Assembly (NCBI GenBank): GCA_028583405.1
Contig: JAPTMU010000163.1
Span: 62,001 to 126,000, forward strand
Reading direction: 5' to 3'
DNA from: Pogonophryne albipinna
Taxonomy: Eukaryota > Chordata > Actinopteri > Perciformes > Artedidraconidae
Length of the DNA: 64,000 nucleotides
Shown here: one piece after another, positions 36,496 to 49,367 of the stretch
Layout: every line of letters starts with the position of its first letter
Position numbering within the stretch: position 1 is the stretch's first letter
Position numbers and translations under genes: made by a program
The notes under the pieces: generated by a model
Databases searched by the model: none
What the model was told of the DNA's origin: nothing
Seen by the model: only the letters and a program-made list of their open reading frames with translations

Positions 36496-39259
36496 TCTGC
36501 TCGTGGATCTCATATCTCTGCTCGTGGATCTCATATCTCTGCTCGTGGATCTCATATCTCTGCTCGTGGATCTCATATCTCTGCTCGTGGATCTCATATC
36601 TCTGCTCGTGGATCTCAGATCTCTGCTCGTGGATCTCATATCTCTGCTCGTGGATCTCATATCTCTGCTCGTGGATCTCATATCTCTGCTCGTGGATCTC
36701 ATATCTCTGCTCGTGGATCTCATATCTCTGCTCGTGGATCTCATATCTCTGCTCGTGGATCTCATATCTCTGCCCGTGGATCTCATATCTCTGCTCGTGG
36801 ATCTCATATCTCTGCTCGTGGATCTCAGATCTCTGCTCGTGGATCTCATATCTCTGCCCGTGGATCTCATATCTCTGCTCGTGGATCTCATATCTCTGCT
36901 CGTGGATCTCATATCTCTGCTCGTGGATCTCATATCTCTGCTCGTGGATCTCAGATCTCTGCTCGTGGATCTCATATCTCTGCCCGTGGATCTCATATCT
37001 CCGCTCGTGGATCTCATATCTCCGCTCGTGGATCTCATATCTCTGCTCGTGGATCTCATAGCTCTGCTCGTGGATCTCTTATCTCTGCTCGTTGATCTCA
37101 TATATCTGCTCGTGGATCTCATATCTCTGCCCGTGGATCTCATATCTCCGCTCGTGGATCTCATATCTCCGCTCGTGGATCTCATATCTCCGCTCGTGGA
37201 TCTCATATCTCCGCTCGTGGATCTCATATCTCCGCTCGTGGATCTCATATCTCCGCTCGTGGATCTCATATCTCTGCTCGTGGATCTCATATCTCTGCTC
37301 GTGGATCTCATATTTCTGCTCGTGGATCTCATATCTCTGCTCGTGGATCTCATATCTCTGCTCGTGGATCTCATATCTCTGCTCGTGGATCTCATATCTC
37401 TGCTCGTGGATCTCATATCTCTGCTCGTGGATCTCATATCTCTGCTCGTGGATCTCATATCTCTGCTCGTGGATCTCATATCTCTGCTCGTGGATCTCAT
37501 ATCTCTGCTCGTGGATCTCATATCTCTGCTCGTGGATCTCATATCTCTGCTCGTGGATCTCATATCTCTGCTCGTGGATCTCATATCTCTGCTCGTGGAT
37601 CTCATATCTCTGCTCGTGGATCTCATATCTCTGCTCGTGGATCTCTTATCTCTGCTCGTGGATCTCATATCTCCGCTCGTGGATCTCATATCTCCGCTCG
37701 TGGATCTCTTATCTCCGCTCGTGGATCTCATATCTCCGCTCGTGGATCTCATATCTCCGCTCGTGGATCTCATATCTCCGCTCGTGGATCTCTTATCTCC
37801 GCTCGTGGATCTCATATCTCCGCTCGTGGATCTCATATCTCCGCTCGTGGATCTCATATCTCCGCTCGTGGATCTCATATCTCCGCTCGTGGATCTCAGA
37901 TCTCCGCTCGTGGATCTCATATCTCCGCTCGTGGATCTCATATCTCCGCTCGTGGATCTCATATCTCCGCCCGTGGATCTCATATCTCCGCTCGTGGATC
38001 TCATATCTCCGCTCGTGGATCTCATATCTCTGCTCGTGGATCTCATATCTCTGCTCGTGGATCTCATATCTCTGCTCGTGGATCTCATATCTCCGCTCGT
38101 GGATCTCATATCTCCGCTCGTGGATCTCATATCTCCGCTCGTGGATCTCATATCTCCGCTCGTGGATCTCATATCTCTGCTCGTGGATCTCATATCTCTG
38201 CTCGTGGATCTCATATCTCTGCTCGTGGATCTCATATCTCTGCTCGTGGATCTCATATCTCTGCTCGTGGATCTCATATCTCTGCTCGTGGATCTCATAT
38301 CTCTGCTCGTGGATCTCATATCTCCGCTCGTGGATCTCATATCTCCGCTCGTGGATCTCAGATCTCCGCTCGTGGATCTCATATCTCCGCCCGTGGATCT
38401 CATATCTCCGCTCGTGGATCTCATATCTCTGCTCGTGGATCTCATATCTCTGCTCGTGGATCTCATATCTCCGCTCGTGGATCTCATATCTCCGCTCGTG
38501 GATCTCATATCTCCGCTCGTGGATCTCATATCTCCGCTCGTGGATCTCATATCTCCGCTCGTGGATCTCATATCTCCGCTCGTGGATCTCATATCTCCGC
38601 TCGTGGATCTCATATCTCCGCTCGTGGATCTCATATCTCTGCTCGTGGATCTCATATCTCTGCTCGTGGATCTCATATCTCTGCTCGTGGATCTCATATC
38701 TCTGCTCGTGGATCTCATATCTCCGCTCGTGGATCTCATATCTCCGCTCGTGGATCTCATATCTCCGCTCGTGGATCTCAGATCTCCGCTCGTGGATCTC
38801 ATATCTCCGCTCGTGGATCTCAGATCTCCGCTCGTGGATCTCATATCTCTGCTCGTGGATCTCTTATCTCTGCTCGTTGATCTCATATCTCTGCTCGTGG
38901 ATCTCATATCTCTGCTCGTGGATCTCATATCTCTGCTCGTGGATCTCATATCTCTGCTCGTGGATCTCATATCTCTGCTCGTGGATCTCTTATCTCTGCT
39001 CGTTGATCTCATATCTCTGCTCGTGGATCTCATATCTCTGCTCGTGGATCTCATATCTCTGCTCGTGGATCTCATATCTCTGCTCGTGGATCTCATATCT
39101 CTGCTCGTGGATCTCATATCTCTGCTCGTGGATCTCGTATCTCTGCTCGTGGATCTCGTATCTCTGCTCGTGGATCTCATATCTCTGCTCGTGGATCTCA
39201 TATCTCTGCTCGTGGATCTCATATCTCTGCTCGTGGATCTCATATCTCTGCTCGTGGAT
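36496..39259. repeat. 21-bp satellite, about 131 copies
   Basis: The unit is TCTGCTCGTGGATCTCATAT plus C, with CTCTG/CTCCG, CATATC/CAGATC/CTTATC and CTCG/CCCG variants arranged in recurring blocks. As 21 is a multiple of 3, all six frames stay open for long distances; none is a gene. Confidence 0.97.
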
Positions 39260-40008
39260 CGTGTTTTTACACACACGGAATTTTGAGACATATTTTCCGC
39301 CGGTCTCGGCTAAAATCTACTCGTGTCACTCAGTTATTTTGGAAACCACGTGATGGCCTGCTGATGAGTGATCCTTGACTATCAGCAACACTAAATACTA
39401 AGAAGGGCCACGCACCAAAATGAAAAGAATCAGTGACTGTAATCTTTGATTAAGGTTTAACAATTACATTTAATTTGATCAATGAGCCGTTTAATTGTTC
39501 AATAGAGCAAAACACTACACAGCAATTACACACGGCAACTGACGAGGAGCAATGGCAAACACACAGGTATGTATTCACAGAGAGCTGATCTTAACCTGGA
39601 GTAGACGTCCACACAGTTGAGTTTCCCTCCCTTTGGACGCAAGCTGCAGGATTACAGAACTCCAGCTTTACTAATGTTCATAAGGAAATAAATGTAACTC
39701 AGATGAGAAACACTAAGGTAAACAAGACCTTTATTTCTTTATTTAAAGAAACCTTCATCAGATTCAGAAACAGGTTTATTGCCAAGTTGGTTCACACAGA
39801 CGAGGAGCTTGTCACGGTGTTTATGGTGCTTAAAGCTTTAAAACCTGATACGCCTTATAAATGCTCAAAGCTGCTTTTATTATAAAGGAACCAGAGAAGT
39901 GTCTCACCAAGAACATTCAACAGAGCCACACTTTCTTAGCTGGGTCAATGAAACCTGAAAGCAGAGCAGCAGGTACCATGAAGGGGGTTATCAACTTTCA
40001 ATCCTCAC
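39260..40008. other. Unassigned sequence right of the satellite
   Basis: I see neither GINS1 exons 5-6 nor a FISNA/NACHT exon here. The short plus frame at 39703-39885 has no family resemblance. Confidence 0.5.
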
Positions 40009-40191
40009 CTTTGACCAACAGAGTGTTGTCCATCTTTGAAGTGAATAGGTTTCCCCATAGACCAGTCACTCTTCATGGACACACAGCTGGGCTCAGGTTC
40101 CTCCAGCCTCCTCCTGAAACATGTAGGTTTGTCCATAGACCAGTCACTCTTCATGGACACACAGCTGGGCTCAGGTTCCTCCAGCCTCCTC
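40009..40191 (-). CDS. NLR (NLRC3-like) leader exon with internal 78-bp duplication
   Basis: The minus strand reads RRRLEEPEPSCVSMKSDWSM followed by DKPTCF, then the same 26 residues begin again and end GKPIHFKDGQHSVGQ. The SCVSMKSDxSM and FKDG motifs are typical of the repeated N-terminal exons of the fish NLR-C family, cytosolic innate-immune receptors. Acceptor TTTCAG, donor GTGAGG, phases 2 in and 2 out. The inner copy keeps its own TTTCAG at 40116-40114, so a shorter splice form is possible. No NACHT exon follows before the satellite. Confidence 0.72.
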
Positions 40192-41600
40192 CTGAAACAT
40201 GAGAAAGAAACAGTTAGGAATCTGGACCGTCACAATGGTCTGAAATACTATTCATATTAGAATGTGTTTAATAAACAGGGACCATGCATATAAATACATG
40301 AATCTCAAAGAAGGGATGAGTTATGCCAGATTAAGATCATTTCTATCTGCAGTCCTTAGACAGGTACGCACATAATGATCATCAAACACTTCAAACATCT
40401 CCTAGTCTCCATCACACTAACACTTCAGTCAGATCAGAGCTCAGAGCATCATATAACAACATGATAATACTTTATTATCAGATCAAGTCTGACATGCTTC
40501 TGGCATCACAGCAGCTCCATTAGCAACGTCTAACGAGGAAAACATCAAGACAAGAAACAAGAAACAGATATTTACCATAACAACACAGTCACTGAAGACA
40601 CCATGTTCATCTGACCTGGGATTTCACTCATTACGTAATCATGTTTGGGGTCAGAGATAATGTGGTTGGCCCGCCTCTAAAGGTTGTGATGGTAGGCTGA
40701 TTCAGAGAGGCTCTCAAATGTTGACCTACGACCCTTTGAGCAGATTTCTCTGAAAGACTGGTGGAGCAGTTTTGATTTTAAAGAGGTGGACAAACACCTG
40801 TACCATGTAGTAAAATCACAGATTTAAAAATAAAATGAGAATGTATCTACTCTCTGCTCTCTTTTTTGTTTTGTGGTCTTTCTAGAAGAGAAGGGTCTGT
40901 CAGGACACCCACGTATTTATGAGAAAGTACCTGCGTGATTTTCTCAGTAAGTGTTACAATAGAGACAGATATATTTACCCTGTTTCTGAATACTTAAGAA
41001 TATATTGATTTGGTGAGCCTGTCCGACCTCGAGTACGGAGCTGTTGGATCTCAGCAGGTTTAGTTATCTCCTGCCACCTTTTTCTTTTTCAGTATTCACT
41101 ATTTTACTGATCTGCAGTAGAACACCAATATATGAGCCACAAAGACAGAGCAGAACAATAACAGTACAAGAGGGTACTGTGGTGGAGTAAATGAAGTCAT
41201 ATCTTTATTGACTCAGGGCCGCCCCTGGCCAACTTGTGTCCCCATGGAAAGTAATGTGATGAGGCCCTCTGTGTCGTGAGCATCGACGGGGGGGGGGGGG
41301 GGGGCAAGATGAGGCCCCCTCCGCGAGGTGAGGCCCCACGCAGTCTGCGTGATCTGCGTGTAGGGAGGGGAGGGCCTGATTTGACTACGCAATGCTCTCA
41401 TTGCCTGCCATGTATTCCTAATGTGATATCTGCTCGTTCTACAGCATGTAGGTCTGAAACTGTACCATAATGATGAAAGATCACTTTAGTTTGTGGACGA
41501 ATTGAGCTGTATTTATTGTTTAAACATAGTTTTAAATATGCTACCTGCTATGGTATATAAGGCTTCTTTTATTGAGCCTCTCTGACACGTTAAACTCTGG
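40192..41600. other. NLR-region intron, mobile-element remnants
   Basis: No exon is recognised. Around 41215-41400 GGGCCGCCCCTGG, an 18-base G run (41287-41304) and repeated GAGGCCC words mark a degenerate mobile element. The remainder is unassigned. Confidence 0.45.
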
Positions 41601-41609
41601 CTTCAGGCT

Positions 41610-42095
41610 GAACACACAACCCAGTCTCGCGGCATTTCGTGTTATAGTCACGACATGTAATCTATTGATTCGTGTTCACCAACACGATTTCTCCCTTTTT
41701 TTCGTGTCACACAGAACGATTTTAAAAGCAATGTATTTCTATTGGTAATGTGTTTCGTGCCTGCGTCTTCTTGTCCGGTCGGGTCTTGGAAGACCGGAAG
41801 CTGTGGGGTTCATAAAAACATGTTCTTACTCAATATCAAGCCACGATCATTGTTTTTATTTTAAATTGCATAATGTCGGACTTTTTTTGTCGTCCGTGAG
41901 GAAAAGAAATGGCTCAGAGCCTCAGAATACTGACATCTGTATTTTTTAATATTTGTTCCTTCTAATTTGTTATTCTTTTCTAAATAGCACACTGTTATTT
42001 ACTCACCAATAACACACAATTATCCTTTTATTTATTTGTTTAATTCTAAAATCTCGGGCTTTTTTGCCGTCCGTCAGGAACTGAATTTCAAAATA
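41610..42095. repeat. Dispersed repeat, inverted partner of 54810-55230
   Basis: Contains CCCAGTCTCGCGGCA, CGTGCCTGCGTCTTCTTGTC, GACTTTTTTTGTCGTCCGTG and CGTCCGTCAGGAACTGAATT in the order and orientation opposite to the second copy. No coding content. Confidence 0.8.
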
Positions 42096-42179
42096 AAGTC
42101 ACTGGAAACAGAAACACACCCACTGCACTGATTACCCAAGATCCTCAGCTCAGGTTGAAACTCTGTGATTGGATGTTTT

Positions 42180-43110
42180 AGCCGCAATGCACGTTGGGAT
42201 ATGGTGTTAATGCGATATGAAATCCGGAGTTTAGGATGGCCGAAGACACTGCACTACCCATAATCCTCAGCTATCGTTTGGGACTACAGTCCCTTTGCTT
42301 GACAAACCCGTGATTAATCTTCGCTCTGGGATTGGATGTTGGAGTGGCAGTGCGCCAAGGTTACGCCGAGCATCAAACCGCTCTTTTAAATGGAACGAAA
42401 CCACGGCAGACTATCCAAAACTGGACTCGAACGGGTCCAGCCCCGCCCCCCCAGAACTACACATGCTGGCTATTGTGTTTCGCAAAATGTTCTATGGCAC
42501 ATCTCTACTGGGAATTGTAGTTTTAAAAGACGTTTTCCCCACAATTAGAAGTAGCCAGTATTGAACTGTGTACAATGGAGGTTTAAGGGATAATAAACAC
42601 ATTGGTGTTATCAAATTTAAAATATATAATTAATAAATGGGTGAAATTTGCTTGTGCCTATAATGGGCAGCATTAATATATACCCACCCACATGACAGCT
42701 CATTGTTCAATCAATCAATCAATCAATGTTTATTTATATAGCCCAATATCACAAATGTTACATTTGTCTCAGTGGACTTCACAGTTTGTACAGAATATCA
42801 GTATGATATTGTTACTTTGTAATTCTACTCCACTCCAATTCAGAGGTTAACCTGGTATTTTTACTCCACTACATTTATTTGAGTTACTTTGCAGATTCTG
42901 ATTAATGATGTGAAATATAAACAACCCTTAAATCAGACTTTAGTTACACCTGAGTTAAACTCAGGGAAGGTGATTGTCAAGTGCCAACAATCAGGAGAGA
43001 TATTTGATAGTTGCTGCTTGAGAAGACTAACATTTATCTGCAATTGACATGAATGGAAACGAGTAATAAAGTATATTCATTACTCGTTATTCTCTACTAA
43101 TCGTTCATCA
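42180..43110. repeat. Dispersed repeat, inverted partner of 58990-59780
   Basis: Shares CTACTGGGAATTGTAGTTTT, GGGCAGCATTAATATATACC, AACTCAGGGAAGGTGATTGT and CGAGTAATAAAGTATATTCA with the reverse complement of 58990-59780. It is interrupted by a LINE tail at 42711-42816. Confidence 0.85.
42711..42816 (-). mobile_element. 5'-truncated LINE 3' tail (same family as 15244-17626)
   Basis: On the minus strand the sequence matches the last 100 bp of the LINE in ABHD12 intron 1, including GAAGTCCACTGAGACAAATG and the (ATTG)n end. The uninterrupted copy near 59270 lacks it, and ATTGTT is duplicated at both edges. Confidence 0.88.
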
Positions 43111-43127
43111 AAAACTGTATATATATA

Positions 43128-46100
43128 TATGGTCTTCTTACAAGAAACCTTTCTCTCAGATACTGAACATCTTAAATTGAAAAGAGATTGGATAGGTCAG
43201 GTGTATTTCTCATCATATAAAACCCATAGTAGAGGGACAGCTATTGTGATAAACAAAACTTGCCCATTGGAATTAGAAAAATGAGTTACGGACCCAAATG
43301 GTCGGTTTGTTTTGGTTGTTGGTAATATTTTTGGAACCCCAATCACCTTTTTAAATATCTATGCTCCCAATGTAGATGAACCAATGTTCATGTCAGACAT
43401 GGTGCTGCTCTTCAATGAAAATGGTAAAGGATTAGGACTGATGGGCGGCGACTTCAACTGCACTCTTAACCCTACATTAGATCAATCTAACCAATCCAAG
43501 AGCCACAATCTTAAATCCTCAAAGGTCCTTCAGGGGCTTTGTGCAGAATGCGGCCTTATTGACGTATGGCGTCAACTAAATCAGGATGTCAAAGATTACA
43601 CTTTCTTTTCAAATGTCCACAACTCTTATTCTAGAATAGATTATTTTTGTATTCCCTCAAAATACATGCATAGGGTAAAAGAATGTAAAATTGATTCCAT
43701 TAACATTTCAGATCATGCAAGAGTTTATTTAACTATTCACTTGGAGAGTGGAGAATTGGTATCCAGGTGCTGGAAATGTGATAACTCCTTACTTAGAGAC
43801 GAAACATTCAAATTAAAAATGCGAATGTGGATAATTGACTATATAAAAGAAAACAATGACCCCTCTATAGATCCGAATATTATTTGGGAAGCTGCAAAAG
43901 CTACTTTAAGAGGACTTATTATCTCAGACACATCTTTTAAAAAACGTGAACAAATTAAGCTCAGACAAGAACTTGAAAGAGAAGTAAACAGATGTGAAGT
44001 ACTTCATAAATCCACATCGACAGATGAAAACTGGAAACAATTAAACACAGCCAGAGCTAAATTAAATATTGACTTAACAAATGAAATCATAACACAAATG
44101 AATCTTATCAGACAAAAGAATTATGAATTTGGCAATAAACCAAGTAAACTACTTGCCTATCAATCAAAGAAGCAGCAAGCAGAAAGGGCTATAAAGGCAA
44201 TGCGTCTGAAAGACAACACGATAACCTGCCACCCAAAACAGACTAACCAGACTTTTATGCATTTTATAACAAATTATACAAATCTCAAAGTGATTACTCT
44301 CAAGATGAACTGGACAATTATCTCCATGACATTAATTTACCTACATTATCTGATTTAGATCAAGAGTATCTAAACTCATCAATTACAGAAGTAGAAGTTT
44401 TGGCTGCAATTAAATCTATGCCTATAAATAAAAGCCCAGGGCCAGATGGCTTCTCGGCAGAATGTTAGAAAGACTTTTGGACTGAACTTCAACCTATATT
44501 TATGTCAATGGTTAACAACTTCTCTCACAACAGAACACTTCCTCAATCAATGAATCTTGCATATATTACCGTACTACATAAAGATGGGAAAGACCCCTTG
44601 AATTGTTCTTCATTTAGGCCTATAAGCCTCTTGGATCATGATTATAAGATTATCACCAAATTATTAGCAAAACGACTGGAAATGATTTTACCTAAACTAA
44701 TTAGTCCGGATCAAACAGGTTTTGTCAAGGGCAGATATTCTTCTGATAATATAAGGAGACTTTTGAATATTATAAACCATTTGGACACCGGTCAGAAGCC
44801 ATCTCTGCTTCTCTCTTTAGATGCAGAGAAGGCTTTTGACAGGGTTGAGTGGAATTTTCTTTTGCTATCTTGAACAGGTTAAATATGGGCTCTGGGTTCA
44901 TAGAGTGGGTCAAATCAATTTAAAGCATCCTAAAGCAGCGGTTATCACTAACTGCAGTTCCTCACATTTGTTTCCACTAACAAGGGGGACAAGACAGGGA
45001 TGTCCTCTGTCACCTTTGCTTTTTGCAATTGTAATTGAACCACTGGCGTCATGTGTGCGAGACAACATAAGTATTAAAGGAGTGAAGATTAACGATGAAC
45101 ACAACATTTCTCTGTATGCTGACGATATCATTCTTTACTTAACAGACCCAGAACATTCAGTACCACACTTGCACGACACGATAGAGCAATTTGGAAGATA
45201 CTCAGGATATAAAATTAATTTTAAGAAATCGAATGCTTGTTTCTTAAATATGACGCCAACAGCAAATTTGGAAAAGTCTTGTTCTTTTAATTTGTCACCA
45301 GGTGGCTTTAAATACTTAGGAATAAATATAACACCACACCTGGATAATCTGTTTAAAGAGAATTACAATCCACTCATTGACAAATCAAACAGGATTTATC
45401 TAAATGGTCCACATTACCAATATCACTGCTAGGAAGAATCAATGTCATCAAAATGAATATTCTACCGAGATTTTCTTTTTCAAATGTTACCATGCTATTT
45501 ATCCGCTGACTATTTTAAATCTCTCAATAGACACATCTCAAAATGTATCTGGTGTAAAAAAAACCAAGAATCAAGTTACTCTTATGAAACCAGAAACTAT
45601 GGGTGGTCTTGGTCTTCCCAACTTTCAACACTACTTCTGGTCGGCTCAATTAAGAAATGTACTATCTTGGTCTCTGGGAAGAAAGGGTTCACTATGGGTT
45701 CAGATAGAAGCCGATACCTTTGACCCGTTGCCAGTGGAAACTCTTATATTTGTTAAAGACTTCAATAAGGTGAAAAATATGGCCAAATGTTTTACAGTGG
45801 TCAATACACTTTTAGCCTGGAGGGACTGTACAAAAAAAGCTCATGTTAACTCAGGTATTTCGATCTTTTCTCCTATTTTTAACAGTCCTGATCTTAGCAA
45901 ATATTTGTTGTCAATTAATATAAACAAATGGACGAAAGCAGGTATAAAGCAATTGAAACATTTGTTCCACAAAGATATAACATTGAAATCATTTAATGAT
46001 TTAAGAGCAGAATATGACATTTCAAATAAGGATTTTTTCAGATACCTGCAAATTAGGAACGTGATCCACTCAATTATTAAAAGCAACAAATTGAGATCGG

Positions 46101-46860
46101 GATTGTTGGAAGAGGAGGAGACATTGATGTCATCGAGCACGATCAAAGGTAAAATGAGAGAATTTAATGCAGTTTTTTCTAAAAGAGCTCAGTCATCCTT
46201 TCCAACTTTAAAAAAGATCTGGGAAAAGGACTTAGGGATACAGATAGATGAAACTACTTGGCTGAATATCTGTGAAAGAACACATTTTCCATTCACAAGC
46301 AATACAATCAAAGAAGCACATTTTAAATGTCTCAACAAATGTTACCTCACACCCAAAGATGCATAAAATGTCCAAAGAAAACTCTTCAAAATGTCCGAGA
46401 TGTAAAGAAGGAACATTTATGCATCTGTTTTGGGAATGTGATCTCTTGAAACATTTCTGGGATTCGATTCATGCGCTCACAAAAGCCGTTTTAGGCATCG
46501 AAATGAGCCAAAATCCATGTTTTTTCCTGTTAAATGACAAACTTTAAACTGAACCCCAAACATTACAGAATACTAATCACAATAACATATTTTGCCAAGA
46601 AATGTATACTTTTACTCTGGAAGAATGAACGTCCTCCAACATTTAAACTTTTCATTGATCAGATAACACATTTTTTACCTCTGGAGAAAATGACATTGGA
46701 AAAATATAATCGTGGACATATCTTTCAAGCTCTGTGGTCGCCATTGTTTTCTTATTTGGAAAAGATATCTGAGATATGACCAGTGATGGAATGGTGCACT
46801 CTGTGGCTATTTTTCCTGACGGCCGGAAATACTAGTTGTGTTGTCATTGTCTATATTGTC
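43128..46860 (+). pseudogene. Degraded L1/Tx1-type LINE ORF2 (endonuclease plus reverse transcriptase)
   Basis: The first part (43128-44358) is an APE-type endonuclease: QETF near 43140, IYAPN near 43360, GGDFNCTLNP near 43445, SRIDYF near 43630 and the SDH catalytic end near 43710. The reverse transcriptase follows: SPGPDGFSAE (44430), FRPISLL, QTGFVKGRYSSDN, LDAEKAFDRVEW (44820), RQGCPLSPLLFAIV (44990) and YADD (45115). A C-terminal CPRCKEG...H...C knuckle is near 46395. Breaks include a stop at 43288, one at 44466 in place of a Tyr codon, and frame changes near 44290, 44870, 45405 and 46360. It is 5'-truncated and inactive. It lies in the opposite orientation to the NLR exons. Confidence 0.9.
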
Positions 46861-47012
46861 GCTGTATTGTATAATTATTTGTATGTTTTAATTTGATGTG
46901 GTTTTTATTTATTTTTTTCATTTTATGTTTATCTTCATGGCTCTGTTGTTTCAGTTATATTGATAAGCATTTTTTTTTGCGGGTGGAGGGAGGGGGGAGT
47001 GTGTGTATCTGT

Positions 47013-47153
<141 letters not shown>

Positions 47154-47206
47154 CCAGGCTAACATTTGCCAACAATTCAGGTTTTCTATAAAACTCTGGT
47201 ACTTAC

Positions 47207-47293
47207 TCCTCCACATCGCCGGATAGTAGTCTCTGTATTCTCTGTGCCTCCAGCTGGACTCTGCCTCTTCCAACCGGACCCTGTCCCAACCCG
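47207..47293 (-). CDS. NLR-associated linker exon, duplication unit 1
   Basis: Acceptor TTTACAG, donor GTAAGT, 87 bp with phases 2 in and 2 out. In the phase set by the preceding exon it reads GLGQGPVGRGRVQLEAQRIQ then RLLSGDVE. Its place after the SCVSLKSDRS exon fits a linker of the NLR N-terminus, but no motif proves it. Confidence 0.5.
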
Positions 47294-47437
47294 CTGTAAA
47301 GCAATCCATTTATTCATAAATTGTTACAAAAAAATAGAGGGTTATTTATGTTTTAAAGATTCAACAGATGTTGTGTTCTACATGATTCATCATATTTAAA
47401 ACCAGATGCAAACAAATCATTGGCTTTAAATACTTAC

Positions 47438-47551
47438 ACTGGGTCATTGGAAGGACGTCCATCTTTGACCTCCATCAGACGACCTATGGACCGATCACTC
47501 TTCAGGGACACACAGCTGGGTTCAGGAGACTCTTCTCTCTGCTGCTTGGAG
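47438..47551 (-). CDS. NLR (NLRC3-like) leader exon, duplication unit 1
   Basis: Reads SKQQREESPEPSCVSLKSDR then SIGRLMEVKDGRPSNDP. Acceptor CTATTAG, donor GTAAGT, 114 bp, phases 2 and 2. It carries the fish NLR signature SCVSLKSDRS and KDG. Confidence 0.72.
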
Positions 47552-47629
47552 CTAATAGAAAGACACAATGTACAGAAGCAACAAGATTTATATCTCTGCT
47601 TTCAGTAGTTTTTGGACAGTTAAAGAACG

Positions 47630-47895
47630 TTGATCTCTGAAACTAGTCCCTATATATCTCAAACTAGTCCCCAGATCTCTGCAACTAGTCCATATATATC
47701 TCAAACTAGTCCCCAGATCTCTGAAACTAGTCCCTATATATCTCAAACTAGTCCCCAGATCTCTGCAACTAGTCCATATATATCTCAAACTAGTCCCCAG
47801 ATCTCTGAAACTAGTCCCTATATATCTCAAACTAGTCCCCAGATCTCTGCAACTAGTCCATATATATCTCAAACTAGTCCCCAGATCTCTGCAAC
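47630..47895. repeat. 42-bp minisatellite of CTAGTCC words, duplication unit 1
   Basis: Units alternate ATATATCTCAAACTAGTCCC and CAGATCTCTGAAACTAGTCC types, six double units, all built on ACTAGTCC. Confidence 0.95.
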
Positions 47896-47959
47896 TAAAC
47901 AAAAGACAACTGCAGCATATTTCAATTTTCAACATTATGAGTCAATGTTCAGGGGAAAA

Positions 47960-48575
47960 AGTAGGGAAACAAGTCTTTGCAACAAGTCCCTATATTTCTG
48001 GAACTAGTCCCTAGGACCTCTTGAACAAGTCTCTAGTGCTCTGCAACTAGTCCATAGGACCTCTTGAACAAGTCCCTAGTGCTCTGCAACTAGTCCATAG
48101 GACCTCTTGAACAAGTCTCTAGTGCTCTGCAACTAGTCCCTAGGACCTCTTGAACAAGTCTATAGTGCTCTGCAACTAGTCCCTAGGACCTCTTGAACAA
48201 GTCTCTAGTGCTCTGCAACTAGTCCCTAGGACCTCTTGAACAAGTCTCTAGTGCTCTGCAACTAGTCCCTAGGACCTCTTGAACAAGTCTCTAGTGCTCT
48301 GCAACTAGTCCCTAGGACCTCTTGAACAAGTCTCTAGTGCTCTGCAACTAGTCCCTAGGACCTCTTGAACTAGTCTCTAGTGCTCTGCAACTAGTCCCTA
48401 GGACCTCTTGAACAAGTCTCTCGTGCTCTGCAACTAGTCCCTCGGACCTCTTGAACTAGTCTCTAGTGCTCTGCAACTAGTCCCTAGGACCTCTTGAACA
48501 AGTCTCTAGTGCTCTGCAACTAGTCCCTAGGACCTCTTCAACAAGTCCCTAGATCTCTGGAACTAGTCCTTGGAC
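47960..48575. repeat. 43-bp minisatellite of CTAGTCC words, duplication unit 1
   Basis: The unit is AACTAGTCCCTAGGACCTCT followed by TGAACAAGTCTCTAGTGCTC plus TGC, about 13 copies. It holds SpeI- and AvrII-type palindromes ACTAGT and CCTAGG. Confidence 0.95.
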
Positions 48576-48742
48576 ATCCAGTCCTCAGATCTCCTCAAAC
48601 ATCCTTTCTTATCATCAAGTGAATTAGAACTACTCTTCTCATCTCTGATGACTGCGGGTCATTTTACTCAGTTAGGAACTTTTCAGATTTACCTCTGATC
48701 TCTCCTCCATTCTTGGACACGTGTTTATGTGTGTGTATCTGT

Positions 48743-48885
<143 letters not shown>

Positions 48886-48943
48886 CCAGGCTACCATTTG
48901 CCAACAATTCAATTCAGGTTTTCTATAAAACTCTGGTACTTAC

Positions 48944-49030
48944 TCCTCCACATCGCCGGATAGTAGTCTCTGTATTCTCTGTGCCTCCAGCTGGACTCTG
49001 CCTCTTCCAACCGGACCCTGTCCCAACCCG
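48944..49030 (-). CDS. NLR-associated linker exon, duplication unit 2
   Basis: Same 87-bp exon as 47207-47293, shifted by 1737 bp, with identical splice sites and frame. Confidence 0.5.
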
Positions 49031-49174
49031 CTGTAAAGCAATCCATTTATTCATAAATTGTTACAAAGAAATAGAGGGTTATTTATGTTTTAAAGATTCA
49101 ACAGATGTTGTGTTCTACATGATTCATCATATTTAAAACCAGATGCAAACAAATCATTGGCTTTAAATACTTAC

Positions 49175-49288
49175 ACTGGGTCATTGGAAGGACGTCCATC
49201 TTTGACCTCCATCAGACGACCTATGGACCGATCACTCTTCAGGGACACACAGCTGGGTTCAGGAGACTCTTCTCTCTGCTGCTTGGAG
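49175..49288 (-). CDS. NLR (NLRC3-like) leader exon, duplication unit 2
   Basis: Same 114-bp exon as 47438-47551, shifted by 1737 bp, with an intact frame and splice sites (acceptor CTATTAG, donor GTAAGT). Confidence 0.72.
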
Positions 49289-49367
49289 CTAATAGGAAGA
49301 CACAAATGTACAGAAGCAACAAGATTTATATCTCTGCTTTCAGTAGTTTTTGGACAGTTAAAGAAGG

